This document shows positions 1 through 8,192 of a stretch of 64,000 nt of DNA, in pieces. The stretch's first letter is position 1; every line of letters starts with the position of its first letter. The position numbers and the translations under genes were made by a program. The notes beneath the pieces were generated by a model. That model was not told the DNA's origin, ran no database searches, and worked only from the letters and a program-made list of their open reading frames with translations. The DNA comes from JBBATK01 sp044224515 (GTDB lineage: Bacteria > Bacteroidota > Ignavibacteria > Kapaibacteriales > NICIL-2): assembly GCA_044224515.1 (NCBI GenBank), contig JBGAKH010000001.1:62001-126000 (forward strand). The letters are read 5' to 3'.

Positions 1-58
1 CCGCACTGTATGCTCTTCATTGTTCGACTGTACTTTACACTTATTCAGGGGAACTCGT

Positions 59-511
59 ATGAACGAACTTATTAAACAAGCAGAGGCGTTTTTTGCTAAA
101 CTTCCACGATGGCCTGCGGCTTTCCTGGACTTTCTCAAGAAAGTCTTTCCCTACCTTTTGTTGATTTCTTCGGTTATCAGCATTGTCTTCATTTTGGCAG
201 GTATGGGAATTGGCGTTGTCGCAACCATGGTGAGTCCTGTCCATGGCACAGGATTCTTCATCACCCTTGTTCTCGAAGGACTGAGAGCTGTTCTAGCGCT
301 CATGGCCGGTCTGATGCTCGTACGCGGTCAATATTCGCAAGGCTTTAGCTTTGCCTTCTATAGCATCCTAGTTGCCGTGATTATTAGTATCTTGGATTTT
401 AATATCCCAGGACTGTTCGGGGACTTTCTGTACCTGTGGGCGCTTTTCCAACTCAAACCCATGTATGAGGGAACTTCCGGCGGTACGGATGACTCAAGCT
501 TTGGTCAGTGA
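59..511 (+). CDS. Small multi-pass membrane protein of unknown function
   Basis: The 150-residue protein has a short charged N-terminus (about residues 1-30) followed by roughly four hydrophobic segments and a polar Gly/Ser/Asp-rich tail. This predicts an inner-membrane protein. I do not recognise a family. The start at 59 was chosen over an upstream ATG at 20 because AGGGGA at 47-52 sits six bases before it and the charged N-terminus begins there. A strong terminator follows at 585-618, so it probably ends its transcription unit. Whatever lies upstream is outside the window. Function unknown. Confidence 0.7.
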   Translation: MNELIKQAEAFFAKLPRWPAAFLDFLKKVFPYLLLISSVISIVFILAGMGIGVVATMVSPVHGTGFFITLVLEGLRAVLALMAGLMLVRGQYSQGFSFAFYSILVAVIISILDFNIPGLFGDFLYLWALFQLKPMYEGTSGGTDDSSFGQ

Positions 512-584
512 TCCAACAGAGTATGCGTTTAGGATTGGTACATGCGCATTCCTTTCGTTGACGATCATATGCAGTTGAACCATA

Positions 585-618
585 AGCGGTCCGGGGGATA
601 CCTTGGACCGCTTTTTTT
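585..618 (+). terminator. Rho-independent terminator
   Basis: Perfect 8-bp stem AGCGGTCC (585-592) / GGACCGCT (605-612) with a 12-base loop, followed by a run of T to 618. It separates the small membrane protein gene from the REC-PP2C gene. Confidence 0.85.
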
Positions 619-659
619 ATCGTGCAACACGACGAAATCGTGATTATAAGGGGACCCAT

Positions 660-1832
660 ATGCGTGCACAGTATCAACTATTGCTTGTGGATGACAGCGA
701 AGAGTTCAGCACACTTGTTGAGTTCGCGCTTCAACCGATTGTAGACCACGGTGAACTCTCGCTCCTCTTTGCACGCGATGGGATTGAAGCCTTAGATATG
801 ATTGCTTCGCATCCTGAGATTGCTCTTGTCATGACCGACATCTCAATGCCCCACATGGATGGTCTGACTCTTCTTGAGCAAATCAATGCCTATAATCCGC
901 ACATTCGAACAATTGTAATAAGCGGCTTCGCGGACATGCAGTATATCCGGCGAGCGATGAATGCCGGCGCTTCAGACTACTTGGTTAAGCCTATCAGTTT
1001 CGATGACCTTCAACAAAGTATTATGCGCGCCGCTGCACGGGTCGATATCGTACGCGAAGCTCTCAAAGCGCGAGATACCTTAAAAGCATACGAGAGTGAA
1101 CTTCGCATCGCACATGAGATCCAACAGGAAATGCTTCCACGTCACTTGCCTGAACTTCAGAATCAGACTGCGTTCGAGTTGGATGGAGGAATGCTTCCCG
1201 CCAGACATGTTGGTGGAGACTTCTACGACTACATGATGGTCGACGAACAGCGACTAGCTTTCGTTGTCGGCGATGTATCAGGAAAGGGTATCTCTGCCGC
1301 CCTACTCATGGCGCAGATACGAATTCTTATTCGCTCATATAGCATGCAGGGGTTGTCTCCTGCAGAGACCTTGTTTGTAGTCAACAACATCATCGCGGAT
1401 GAAAACAAGCAAGCAATGTTTGCCACCGTTTTTCTAGGTATCCTTCACATTCCGACCGGAGTGTTGCAATACTGTAACGGTGCTCATGTCAATCCCATGA
1501 TTCTTCATGCGGACGGCAGCGTGAGCGAATGTGAGCCTACAATGAACATGGCTATTGGAATGATCCCCCAGATGCCCTACGCCACGAAAAGCATTCATTT
1601 AGATTCAGGCGATTTCGTGTTCGTCGTTACCGATGGCGTTACCGAAGCCGCCAACATTCAAGGCGAGATGTTTGGTCAATCAGGTCTTCAACTTGCACTT
1701 GAAAAGCACCAACACTTAAGCGCCAATGCACTCATGATGCATGTGGTGGAAACTGTGCATCGATACTGTAGCCAGGTGGTTCAATCCGACGATATAGGAG
1801 TACTTTGTATTAAATACTTTGGCCACGTATAG
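660..1832 (+). CDS. Response-regulator PP2C phosphatase (RsbU/SpoIIE type)
   Basis: The 390-residue protein joins an N-terminal receiver domain (about 1-125) to a PPM/SpoIIE serine phosphatase domain (about 180-390) through a helical, probably coiled-coil linker (about 130-165). Receiver residues are visible: acidic D11/D12, phosphoacceptor D60 in the MTDISMP context, S88 and K110. Phosphatase metal ligands sit in GGDFYDY (D187), GDVSGKG (D205), VTDGVTEA (D325) and the SDDIG motif. The family dephosphorylates anti-anti-sigma or other STAS-type proteins when the receiver is phosphorylated. No cognate kinase or STAS gene is adjacent, so input and target are unknown. The start at 660 follows AAGGGGA at 648-654; the longer ORF from 603 would begin inside the preceding terminator. 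Confidence 0.9.
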   Translation: MRAQYQLLLVDDSEEFSTLVEFALQPIVDHGELSLLFARDGIEALDMIASHPEIALVMTDISMPHMDGLTLLEQINAYNPHIRTIVISGFADMQYIRRAMNAGASDYLVKPISFDDLQQSIMRAAARVDIVREALKARDTLKAYESELRIAHEIQQEMLPRHLPELQNQTAFELDGGMLPARHVGGDFYDYMMVDEQRLAFVVGDVSGKGISAALLMAQIRILIRSYSMQGLSPAETLFVVNNIIADENKQAMFATVFLGILHIPTGVLQYCNGAHVNPMILHADGSVSECEPTMNMAIGMIPQMPYATKSIHLDSGDFVFVVTDGVTEAANIQGEMFGQSGLQLALEKHQHLSANALMMHVVETVHRYCSQVVQSDDIGVLCIKYFGHV

Positions 1833-2115
1833 TTGTTTTTCCGGAGCATTTTCGCCACTGATGTACAACGTGGAGTTGCTGCAGATGCAAAGTAGCGCAC
1901 CTAACTTTTTTGAGGTTTAGGTTTAGCGGTCTGCGTACTTTGCGTTCGCAAAAGAAATGAGGAGTCGTTTCCAAGGTCTGCGTAGCCCGAATAAATATCG
2001 ATGCGTCGAACGCGCTTGCCACAGAAGAGCTTGGTGCTTCTCTCAGTACAGCGATAAATGCCAAACGAGCTTCCTCTTCAGTTCACTGACAACTTGTTCA
2101 CCATTTACTTCTTAT

Positions 2116-2892
2116 ATGTTAAAGAACCTTACACTCGGTCTTACGATCTGCTTAGCGATGGTATTTGCCGCGTGCTCGTCAGACGACACGACTAACCCAC
2201 CCACGAATAGCGGTGCGAACTACCTTCCGGTCAAATCCGGAAACTACTGGATCTACAATGTCCAAATGATTGATTCCGTTACGAATGATGTTCGAGGCGA
2301 AATAGCAGTTGACTCAACATACTACATGGACTCCTTGAGCTTTAACGGCAAAATGGCCTATCGCCTAGTTAGTGTAAACCCACTGGACCTCTCACAACGT
2401 GATACCAGCTACTACTCAAAAGGTAGCGACGGAACAGTCTACTACTTTGTCAATACTTCTACACCGGAATTGGCAGTTCTCGCACCGGATTTGGTTCCTC
2501 CTCAAAAGTGGGTTCCGATTAAGCCGGGCAGTGAGTCAGCATCTTGGACATCCTTTGATACGACATACACCGGAGTGACACTCGACCTAACCTCCATGGG
2601 TCTGACCAAAATTGCCGCAACAGTGAATTTTAAGGCAACAGGTACCAAAGGTCTTTCAAAGTCCGTCACCATCAATGCAAAAAACTACGACGCCTACGAA
2701 TATGTCCAGAACTACAGCATTGCAGTGAACAGCAACACCATTAGCTACGTCCTCACTCAGCACTACTTGTTTATTGACGGCGTGGGAATGTATCAAACAC
2801 GTTCAGAGGCATCCTCGGTCCGATTTGGCGGAAACCCAATTATGCGTCGTGACGGAAGCACTTCGTGGCTCACGAATTTTAAAGTGAACTAG
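2116..2892 (+). CDS. Lipoprotein of a duplicated family (paralogue at 55169-55957)
   Basis: The 258-residue protein begins with a lipoprotein signal (hydrophobic core, then FAAC with C20), followed by an Asp/Thr/Pro linker. The mature part starts with a short NYWIYN motif and is rich in Asp, Ser, Thr and Tyr with alternating beta-like hydrophobics. The lipoprotein at 55169 has the same layout: lipobox, linker, GSYWIYQ, a DTTY motif and a beta-rich body, so they look like paralogues. Function is unknown; it is probably an outer-membrane-anchored beta protein. The start at 2116 was chosen because the long ORF from 1957 would put the signal peptide internally. A terminator follows at 2926. Confidence 0.8.
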   Translation: MLKNLTLGLTICLAMVFAACSSDDTTNPPTNSGANYLPVKSGNYWIYNVQMIDSVTNDVRGEIAVDSTYYMDSLSFNGKMAYRLVSVNPLDLSQRDTSYYSKGSDGTVYYFVNTSTPELAVLAPDLVPPQKWVPIKPGSESASWTSFDTTYTGVTLDLTSMGLTKIAATVNFKATGTKGLSKSVTINAKNYDAYEYVQNYSIAVNSNTISYVLTQHYLFIDGVGMYQTRSEASSVRFGGNPIMRRDGSTSWLTNFKVN

Positions 2893-2925
2893 TAGTGTAG
2901 TTGGATCTCAGGAAGTTGTTTTTCT

Positions 2926-2951
2926 AAAGCTCGGCTTCGCCGAGCTTTTTT
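2926..2951 (+). terminator. Rho-independent terminator
   Basis: Stem AAGCTCGGC with a TTC loop and GCCGAGCTT, followed by T residues to 2951. It lies 34 bases after the lipoprotein stop codon. Confidence 0.85.
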
Positions 2952-3009
2952 GTTATGTAGCTCATACGCGATCATACTGATCGGATGCGTAGACTTTGGA
3001 GCACGGACA

Positions 3010-3828
3010 CTATGGAAGTGCGATAAACAAATCCAGGTTGGAAGACGACACATCACGAGAACTCACGAATATCGCTCTACGATCCGGGAGAACGATGAAA
3101 TCGGTTTCGTCGAACGACGTATTCACCGAGTGCAGGGGTAATGGAGGCTGCCACTCCCCGGCGACGCGTACGCTCATGAAGACATCAAAACCTCCACGGC
3201 CACCAAAACCATTCGACGAAAAGTAGAGAGTATCGTCGCTTGCCAGAAAAGGCGTGAGTTCATCAGCAGCAGAGTTTAACACCTCTCCAAGGTTCATCGG
3301 TGGACTCCATGACGTGCCGCTTCGTGTACACAACCAAAGATCTGTTCCACCCTCTCCTCCCTGCCTGTCCGAGACAAACACAAGCGTGTTTCCACTTGGC
3401 GAAAGAGCCGGCTGTGCGCTAAACGACTCCGCAGAAAGTACCGGATCAAATCTAAGCTCAGACCAAACACCATTCGAGCGCTGAGCACCGGCAATATTGA
3501 CAATCATTCCCAGAGATGACTCACGTTGCATCGAGCAGACAAAGAAACCGTCACTACTTAAGCTGGTGTAGGTGAATTGCTTCCCTGCTTTAGAAGGTAG
3601 ACCGCTCGGAGTGGACGTCGTAGTAAAGTTGCTGTCTGATTGACGTAATAGCGGGCGACCATTTTTCTCCGTGCAAAAAATCAACAGGCCACTCTCTTTG
3701 ATGTACATGGGTGCGTATTCGTTAGCCGAGCTATTGAGAGAGCTCAGCTCAGATGCTGCTTGCCACTTCGGTTGCGCCACTGCATCGAGCGCTAACAAAA
3801 ACGTGAGTACAAGAAAGAAAAACTTCAT
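3010..3828 (-). CDS. Exported PD40 (WD40-like) beta-propeller protein
   Basis: The 272-residue protein has a classical signal peptide ending near AVAQ (about residue 19). The rest consists of PD40-type blades. Two are clear: one around LSPSGNTLVFVSDR followed by a GGTDLW motif, and one around DDTLYFSSNGFGG followed by FDVFM. Such proteins occur in Bacteroidota periplasm or outer membrane, often fused to OmpA domains or accompanying T9SS components, but this one ends after the repeats. It is divergent from the lipoprotein gene at 3915, with an 86-bp shared upstream region. Exact role unknown. Confidence 0.8.
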   Translation of the reverse strand: MKFFFLVLTFLLALDAVAQPKWQAASELSSLNSSANEYAPMYIKESGLLIFCTEKNGRPLLRQSDSNFTTTSTPSGLPSKAGKQFTYTSLSSDGFFVCSMQRESSLGMIVNIAGAQRSNGVWSELRFDPVLSAESFSAQPALSPSGNTLVFVSDRQGGEGGTDLWLCTRSGTSWSPPMNLGEVLNSAADELTPFLASDDTLYFSSNGFGGRGGFDVFMSVRVAGEWQPPLPLHSVNTSFDETDFIVLPDRRAIFVSSRDVSSSNLDLFIALP

Positions 3829-3853
3829 GAAATGAAACTCTGAGTCTGCGACG

Positions 3854-3861
3854 TAGTTTTG
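3854..3861 (+). promoter_or_regulatory. TAGTTTTG, Bacteroidota -7-like promoter element
   Basis: The octamer matches the TAnnTTTG -7 element of Bacteroidota promoters and is followed by TAG. It lies 54 bases before the ATG at 3915, in the divergent gap. I see no convincing -33 TTTG at the usual distance, so this rests on one half-site plus recurrence of the same context at 5855, 37257 and 51883. Confidence 0.35.
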
Positions 3862-3914
3862 TAGTATTGCGAAGCGGGTTTATGCTTCGCTCGAACCTAT
3901 CTGACGCCAAATAT

Positions 3915-4778
3915 ATGAAAGCGACGCTCAGCTCTTCGATTATAGCGCTTCTGATTTTCTCTGTGCTTCTGCTCGTATCATGCGGCGAGAAACGTACCGA
4001 ACCTGTTGCTACTGCTCAGCTCTTTGAAGTACCCCTGAACCTCAGTCATCAGCCCCACGTTCAACTACGCGCAGACATAAACGGCGATGGCGTTGAGGAT
4101 GCCGTTATAGTTGTACGTGACAGTTTAGTTCGCAGTCACCGACAAGATTCGGTGCATCTTTTTCTGTGGCATCCCACAGACAAACAATTCAAACAAGTAT
4201 GTGTTTTTGCACTCGAAGATTTTGAAACAGGGCAGCTCCTGGATCTTCAGAGAAGCGGGCATATGGACCTTGTCGTCTTTACCAACACCGGTGGTTCATC
4301 CGGAACTGCCTCACGCGGTTTGGAACTGTATCGTTTCAATGCTCCATGCTTTAGCAAAACTCTGAGTGTCGACTACGGCAACCCTAGCTTGTTCAAGCTC
4401 GACAGTCAAACCGTCATCGTGCAGAATCAAGAGCTCAGCTCATTCGTATCACGATCGGAATCCGTTGAATATGCCGATAGTGTTATCGTACCTTTTTCTG
4501 CCTCTAGCGAGCAACAACGAGAGTTACGTCTGGCATTTTTTGAGCAGTACAGTAATCGACAACAAGTTATCGCCGACTCAGTGTTTCATCATGCAACGCA
4601 ACGACACCAGTTACACCGACAGAGTTTTGAGGCAACTGTGCGCCGTATCATGGCGCTTAAGAAGATTGGAAAAATTGAAGATGCAAAGGCGTCTTCGCGT
4701 CAGTTGTTACAACGCATTCCGTCTCTGCCTGCGGAATACAAAGACATGCTCAAGGAGTTTCTTGATTCAGCTCTGTGA
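3915..4778 (+). CDS. Lipoprotein with an FG-GAP-like segment, function unknown
   Basis: The 287-residue protein has a lipoprotein signal with VSC (C23). Residues about 50-70 carry a calcium-loop-like DINGDGVEDAVI stretch, typical of FG-GAP/VCBS-like repeats, followed by a related HMDLVVF strand. The C-terminal third (from about 190) is helical and charged, with a TPR-like look (QLLQRIPSLPAEYKDML). This suggests an envelope-anchored protein with a partial propeller-like domain plus a helical domain. The start at 3915 is set by the signal peptide; the ORF is open from 3867. It converges on the glycosyltransferase gene at 4818. Confidence 0.75.
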   Translation: MKATLSSSIIALLIFSVLLLVSCGEKRTEPVATAQLFEVPLNLSHQPHVQLRADINGDGVEDAVIVVRDSLVRSHRQDSVHLFLWHPTDKQFKQVCVFALEDFETGQLLDLQRSGHMDLVVFTNTGGSSGTASRGLELYRFNAPCFSKTLSVDYGNPSLFKLDSQTVIVQNQELSSFVSRSESVEYADSVIVPFSASSEQQRELRLAFFEQYSNRQQVIADSVFHHATQRHQLHRQSFEATVRRIMALKKIGKIEDAKASSRQLLQRIPSLPAEYKDMLKEFLDSAL

Positions 4779-4817
4779 GTTATCAGGCTTGAAAAGTCGT
4801 CGTGTTCAGATCGAAAG

Positions 4818-5585
4818 CTACGAGCGTAGAACTTTTACAACTGCCGGGCTATAGCGACTATGGCGCATGACTCCAATTCGTGCCAGAAAGTGCTGAAAAG
4901 AAACGCTTAGCACTCCAAGACCATACTTGACACTGCGACTGAAGTTAATCGAAGACGCCTCTTCAAAGTACTTTGTGGGGCAGGTCACTTCCGCTATCTC
5001 GAAACCGGCATAGATAATTTGAGACAACATCTCATTGTCGAATACGAAGTCGTCATTATTGACGCTGATGTCAATTCGATCGAACACTTCCCTCGAAAAT
5101 GCCCGATACCCTGTGTGATACTCGCTTAGTTTTTGTCCGCTAAGCAAGTTTTGAGAAAGCGTTAGCAGTCGATTTGCTACATACTTATACTTGGGCATTC
5201 CACCACGCAGAGCTCCCTTTCCAAGAATTCGGGAGCCGAGAACAACCGGATAAACCTCGTTGGCGATGATGCTAGCCATGGCGATAATGAGAAGAGGGGT
5301 ATACTGATAATCCGGATGCAGCATAATAACGATGTCAGCGCCAAGCTCCATGGCTTTGGCATAACAGGTTTTTTGGTTGCCCCCGTAACCCTTGTTGTTC
5401 TCATGCTTGATGATGTGCTTGAGGCCGAGTTCTTTGGCTTTTGCGATGGTGTTGTCTTTGCTGTTGTCATCCACGAGAACAAGTTCATCGACCACATCCA
5501 TCGGGACTTCCTTGATCGTCTTTTCAAGAGTTAGTTCGGCATTGTAAGCCGGCATGACAACAACAACTTTCTTTCCGTTGAGCAT
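4818..5585 (-). CDS. Family 2 glycosyltransferase (DPM1/polyprenyl-phosphate type)
   Basis: The 255-residue GT-A fold enzyme shows the family-2 layout: VVVMPAYNAE at the N-terminus, VLVDDNSKDNT (D39/D40) for nucleotide-sugar binding, MLHPDYQY (about 88-95) replacing the usual DADxQ metal motif, and HTGYRAFSR in the acceptor region. It resembles dolichyl/undecaprenyl-phosphate sugar transferases but lacks C-terminal transmembrane helices, so it is probably peripheral at the cytoplasmic face. Donor and acceptor cannot be told from sequence. The start at 5585 is set by the conserved N-terminal strand; an upstream methionine at 5636 would add 17 unconserved residues. Confidence 0.85.
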   Translation of the reverse strand: MLNGKKVVVVMPAYNAELTLEKTIKEVPMDVVDELVLVDDNSKDNTIAKAKELGLKHIIKHENNKGYGGNQKTCYAKAMELGADIVIMLHPDYQYTPLLIIAMASIIANEVYPVVLGSRILGKGALRGGMPKYKYVANRLLTLSQNLLSGQKLSEYHTGYRAFSREVFDRIDISVNNDDFVFDNEMLSQIIYAGFEIAEVTCPTKYFEEASSINFSRSVKYGLGVLSVSFQHFLARIGVMRHSRYSPAVVKVLRS

Positions 5586-5909
5586 AGCAGTGACTGTGTG
5601 AGTGATCGATTGATCAGAATCGCACAAACGATTCATCCTTGAATGGGTGGCAATTTACACTACCGGTCCCAACAAGACTTTGCAGAGTGTATCGGACGTA
5701 TTCTGACAAGCTTGACTTACAAACAGATTCAACCGGTCGAATAGGCACTTTTCCGAGCCATTTCGAGGAGTCAATCCACTCCAACTTTTCCACAAAAGCC
5801 CTCGCAAGAGTCATTTTTAGCCTAATATTCACCTAGCCTTTTGAACAAAGCCCGTACTTTTGTACGATATACGAAAGACAATTTTTTCACTCAATCGAAA
5901 GGCAGAACA
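5586..5909. other. 324-bp intergenic region upstream of ald
   Basis: Lies between two divergent genes, so it should hold both promoters. A minus-strand 72-codon ORF covers most of it but has no recognisable features and I do not call it. Near the right end is a TACTTTTG promoter-like element (5855-5862). Nothing else stands out. Confidence 0.5.
5855..5862 (+). promoter_or_regulatory. TACTTTTG, -7-like promoter element for ald
   Basis: Matches TAnnTTTG and is followed by TACG, the same TTTTGTA[CG] context seen at other gene starts in this window. It lies 47 bases upstream of the alanine dehydrogenase ATG. A TTG at 5841 is too close to be a standard -33 box. Confidence 0.35.
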
Positions 5910-7025
5910 ATGATTGTCGGCGTTCCTAAGGAAATTAAAACGAATGAGAATCGTATCGCGCTCACACCCGGTGGCGCTGATATGCTCGTAAAGCACGGTC
6001 ACACGGTATTAGTTGAAAACAACGGCGGTGTTGGTAGTGGTTTCACCAATGAAGACTACATCAAAGCCGGAGCAACAATCATCCCAACCGCTGCCGAAGT
6101 GTTTGCCAAGGCAGACATGATCATGAAAGTAAAAGAACCCATCAAGCAGGAATATGATCTTATTCGTGCGGGTCAGGTCGTGTTCACCTACTTCCACGCA
6201 GCTGCAAGTCGCGAGCTGACGGAAGCTATGGTAAAAACGAACTCTATCTGCATTGCGTATGAGACTGTTCAAAAAGCAGATGGATCACTTCCCTTGTTGA
6301 TTCCTATGAGCGAAGTTGCCGGTCGGATGGCGCCACAACAAGGGGCTAAGTATCTTGAGCGTGCAATGGGCGGTCGTGGTGTTTTGCTCGGTGGTGTTCC
6401 GGGAACCGCTCCCGGAAACGTGCTTGTACTCGGTGGTGGTATCGTTGGTATCAATGCAGCAAAAATCGCTGCAGGATTCGGTGCACGAGTAACAATCATG
6501 GATAACAATCTGTACCGTCTGCGTTACCTTGACGATGTTATGCCGAAGAACGTCATGACAATGATGTCAACACCTAGCAATGTCCAAAAGGCAGTCATGG
6601 AAGCTGACGTGGTCGTTGGCGCTGTTCTTATTCCCGGAGCAAAGGCACCGTACTTGGTAACACGCGACATGCTCCCGACGATGAAGAAGGGTGCAGTGCT
6701 CGTAGACGTTTCTGTTGACCAAGGCGGATGCATCGAAACAACTAAACCGACAACACACGAAAACCCAACCTTCGTGATTGATGATGTTGTACACTATTGT
6801 GTGGCAAATATGCCCGGTGCTGTACCGTACACCTCTACCATCGCTTTGACCAACGCTACTCTTCCCTATGCTCTGCAACTTGCCGGCATGGGCTGGAAAG
6901 AAGCTGTAAAGGCTAACCATGAGTTGTGGTTAGGTCTTAACTTTTTGGATGGACATGTTGTATACGAGGCAGTTGCTGAACCGTTTGGCATGAAGTATAC
7001 GGATCCGAAGAGCTTGATTGCATAA
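5910..7025 (+). CDS. ald: Alanine dehydrogenase
   Basis: The 371-residue protein is full length for NAD-dependent L-alanine dehydrogenase, which interconverts L-alanine and pyruvate plus ammonium. The N-terminus MIVGVPKEIKTNENR contains substrate-binding R15. Catalytic K75 (in MKVKEP) and H96 (in YFHAA) are present. The Rossmann motif VLGGGIVGINAA is intact, and the VDVSVDQGG segment carries the conserved Asp. The start at 5910 is fixed by family alignment and an AAAGG at 5898-5902. It stands alone, with a bidirectional terminator after it. Confidence 0.96.
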   Translation: MIVGVPKEIKTNENRIALTPGGADMLVKHGHTVLVENNGGVGSGFTNEDYIKAGATIIPTAAEVFAKADMIMKVKEPIKQEYDLIRAGQVVFTYFHAAASRELTEAMVKTNSICIAYETVQKADGSLPLLIPMSEVAGRMAPQQGAKYLERAMGGRGVLLGGVPGTAPGNVLVLGGGIVGINAAKIAAGFGARVTIMDNNLYRLRYLDDVMPKNVMTMMSTPSNVQKAVMEADVVVGAVLIPGAKAPYLVTRDMLPTMKKGAVLVDVSVDQGGCIETTKPTTHENPTFVIDDVVHYCVANMPGAVPYTSTIALTNATLPYALQLAGMGWKEAVKANHELWLGLNFLDGHVVYEAVAEPFGMKYTDPKSLIA

Positions 7026-7070
7026 GCGTCCAATGGCGTCACACGTCTCCTCAGTTACGTTGATAAAACA

Positions 7071-7098
7071 AAAAAAGCCGGCTTTGCCGGCTTTTTTT
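7071..7098. terminator. Bidirectional terminator between ald and tsaD
   Basis: AAAAAAGCCGGC (ending 7082), TTT loop, GCCGGCTTTTTTT. T tracts exist on both strands, so it can end ald transcripts rightward and tsaD transcripts leftward. Confidence 0.88.
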
Positions 7099-7150
7099 GT
7101 TGGCAGGGCTAAGCCAAATGGACTTGGCTTAGACACCGGCTATAATCCTG

Positions 7151-8191
7151 TCAGACAGCCGAACCGTGTCTATGCATTCGAAGGGCTTGGGAACTCACTT
7201 CAAAATCCAGTCGTCGAAAACTCTCCGCTCCCTTCTCGCATACTTTTTGATGCGCCAAGTATCCTATCATTGCTGCATTATCGAGAGAATATGACATACG
7301 CGGTGCAATAAAACCGAAGGCATGACACTCCGCCTCGTGATGCAATCGCTCACGCAGACGAGAGTTGGCAGAAACACCTCCTGCCACTACCAAATGCTTG
7401 ACGCCGAATTCGCGAGTGGCTCTGACACTTTTGTGAACTAACACATCTACGATGGCTTCTTGAATACTACAGCACATTTGATTACGTAGACTGTCGTCCA
7501 GTTCACCGTCCACAGATTGTAGGAAGGTTCGAACGGCGGTCTTCATTCCACTAAAACTAAACTCGTAGTTATCCTCGTTCATCAACGATCGAGGAAAGTG
7601 GATGGCATCGGGGTTCAACCCTTTGGATCGGCGGTCTATGCTTGCGCCACCCGGATATCCGAGCCCCATGAGTTTGGCGGTTTTGTCGAAGGCTTCGCCG
7701 GCCGCGTCGTCTCGCGTAGATCCCACCACAATGTAGTCGCTGAAACTCTTTACCAAGAAAAGCGATGTATGTCCGCCACTTACAACAAGTGCTACGAAGG
7801 GAAACTCCAGAGAGGAATCCTCTAAAAAAGCAGAATAGAGATGTCCTTCGATATGGTTGATAGGCACGCAAGGCAGAGCGAAACGAAGCGCCAAACCTTT
7901 AGCATAATTGGAACCAACCAACAATGCCCCGGTCAATCCTGGCTGAGTAGTACAGGCAATTGCTTGCAAATCCATAAAGCTCACACCCGCCTCACTCAGT
8001 GCAGCGCTGACTACCGGTGCAACATTCTCTAAATGCGCGCGGGATGCCAACTCCGGGATAACTCCACCCCAGGTGGTGTGAAAAGCTTGAGACGAAATGA
8101 TGTTACTCAGCACTACTCCGTCGCGGAGCACTGCAGCAGAAGTATCATCACAAGAGGATTCAATGGCAAGAATGAGGCCTGATGTATGCAT
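7151..8191 (-). CDS. tsaD: tRNA t6A37 threonylcarbamoyltransferase TsaD
   Basis: The 346-residue protein transfers the threonylcarbamoyl group from its adenylate to A37 of ANN-decoding tRNAs. The ASKHA fold is clear: ILAIESSCDDTS at the N-terminus, the metal-binding NHIEGH with H113 and H117, VVSGGHTSLF, DDAAGEAFDK, VAGGVSANSRLR and a C-terminal SLDNAAMIG with the metal Asp. The start at 8191 lies one base after the stop of the DUF4139 gene (8193), so the two are probably translated from one mRNA. The partner synthase tsaC is at 61891; tsaB and tsaE are not in the window. Confidence 0.96.
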   Translation of the reverse strand: MHTSGLILAIESSCDDTSAAVLRDGVVLSNIISSQAFHTTWGGVIPELASRAHLENVAPVVSAALSEAGVSFMDLQAIACTTQPGLTGALLVGSNYAKGLALRFALPCVPINHIEGHLYSAFLEDSSLEFPFVALVVSGGHTSLFLVKSFSDYIVVGSTRDDAAGEAFDKTAKLMGLGYPGGASIDRRSKGLNPDAIHFPRSLMNEDNYEFSFSGMKTAVRTFLQSVDGELDDSLRNQMCCSIQEAIVDVLVHKSVRATREFGVKHLVVAGGVSANSRLRERLHHEAECHAFGFIAPRMSYSLDNAAMIGYLAHQKVCEKGAESFRRLDFEVSSQALRMHRHGSAV

Positions 8192-8192
8192 G

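Noticed and set aside
5614..5832. Minus-strand 72-codon ORF upstream of the glycosyltransferase
   Set aside because: No ribosome binding site or recognisable family. It lies over the ald promoter region, so it is probably chance.
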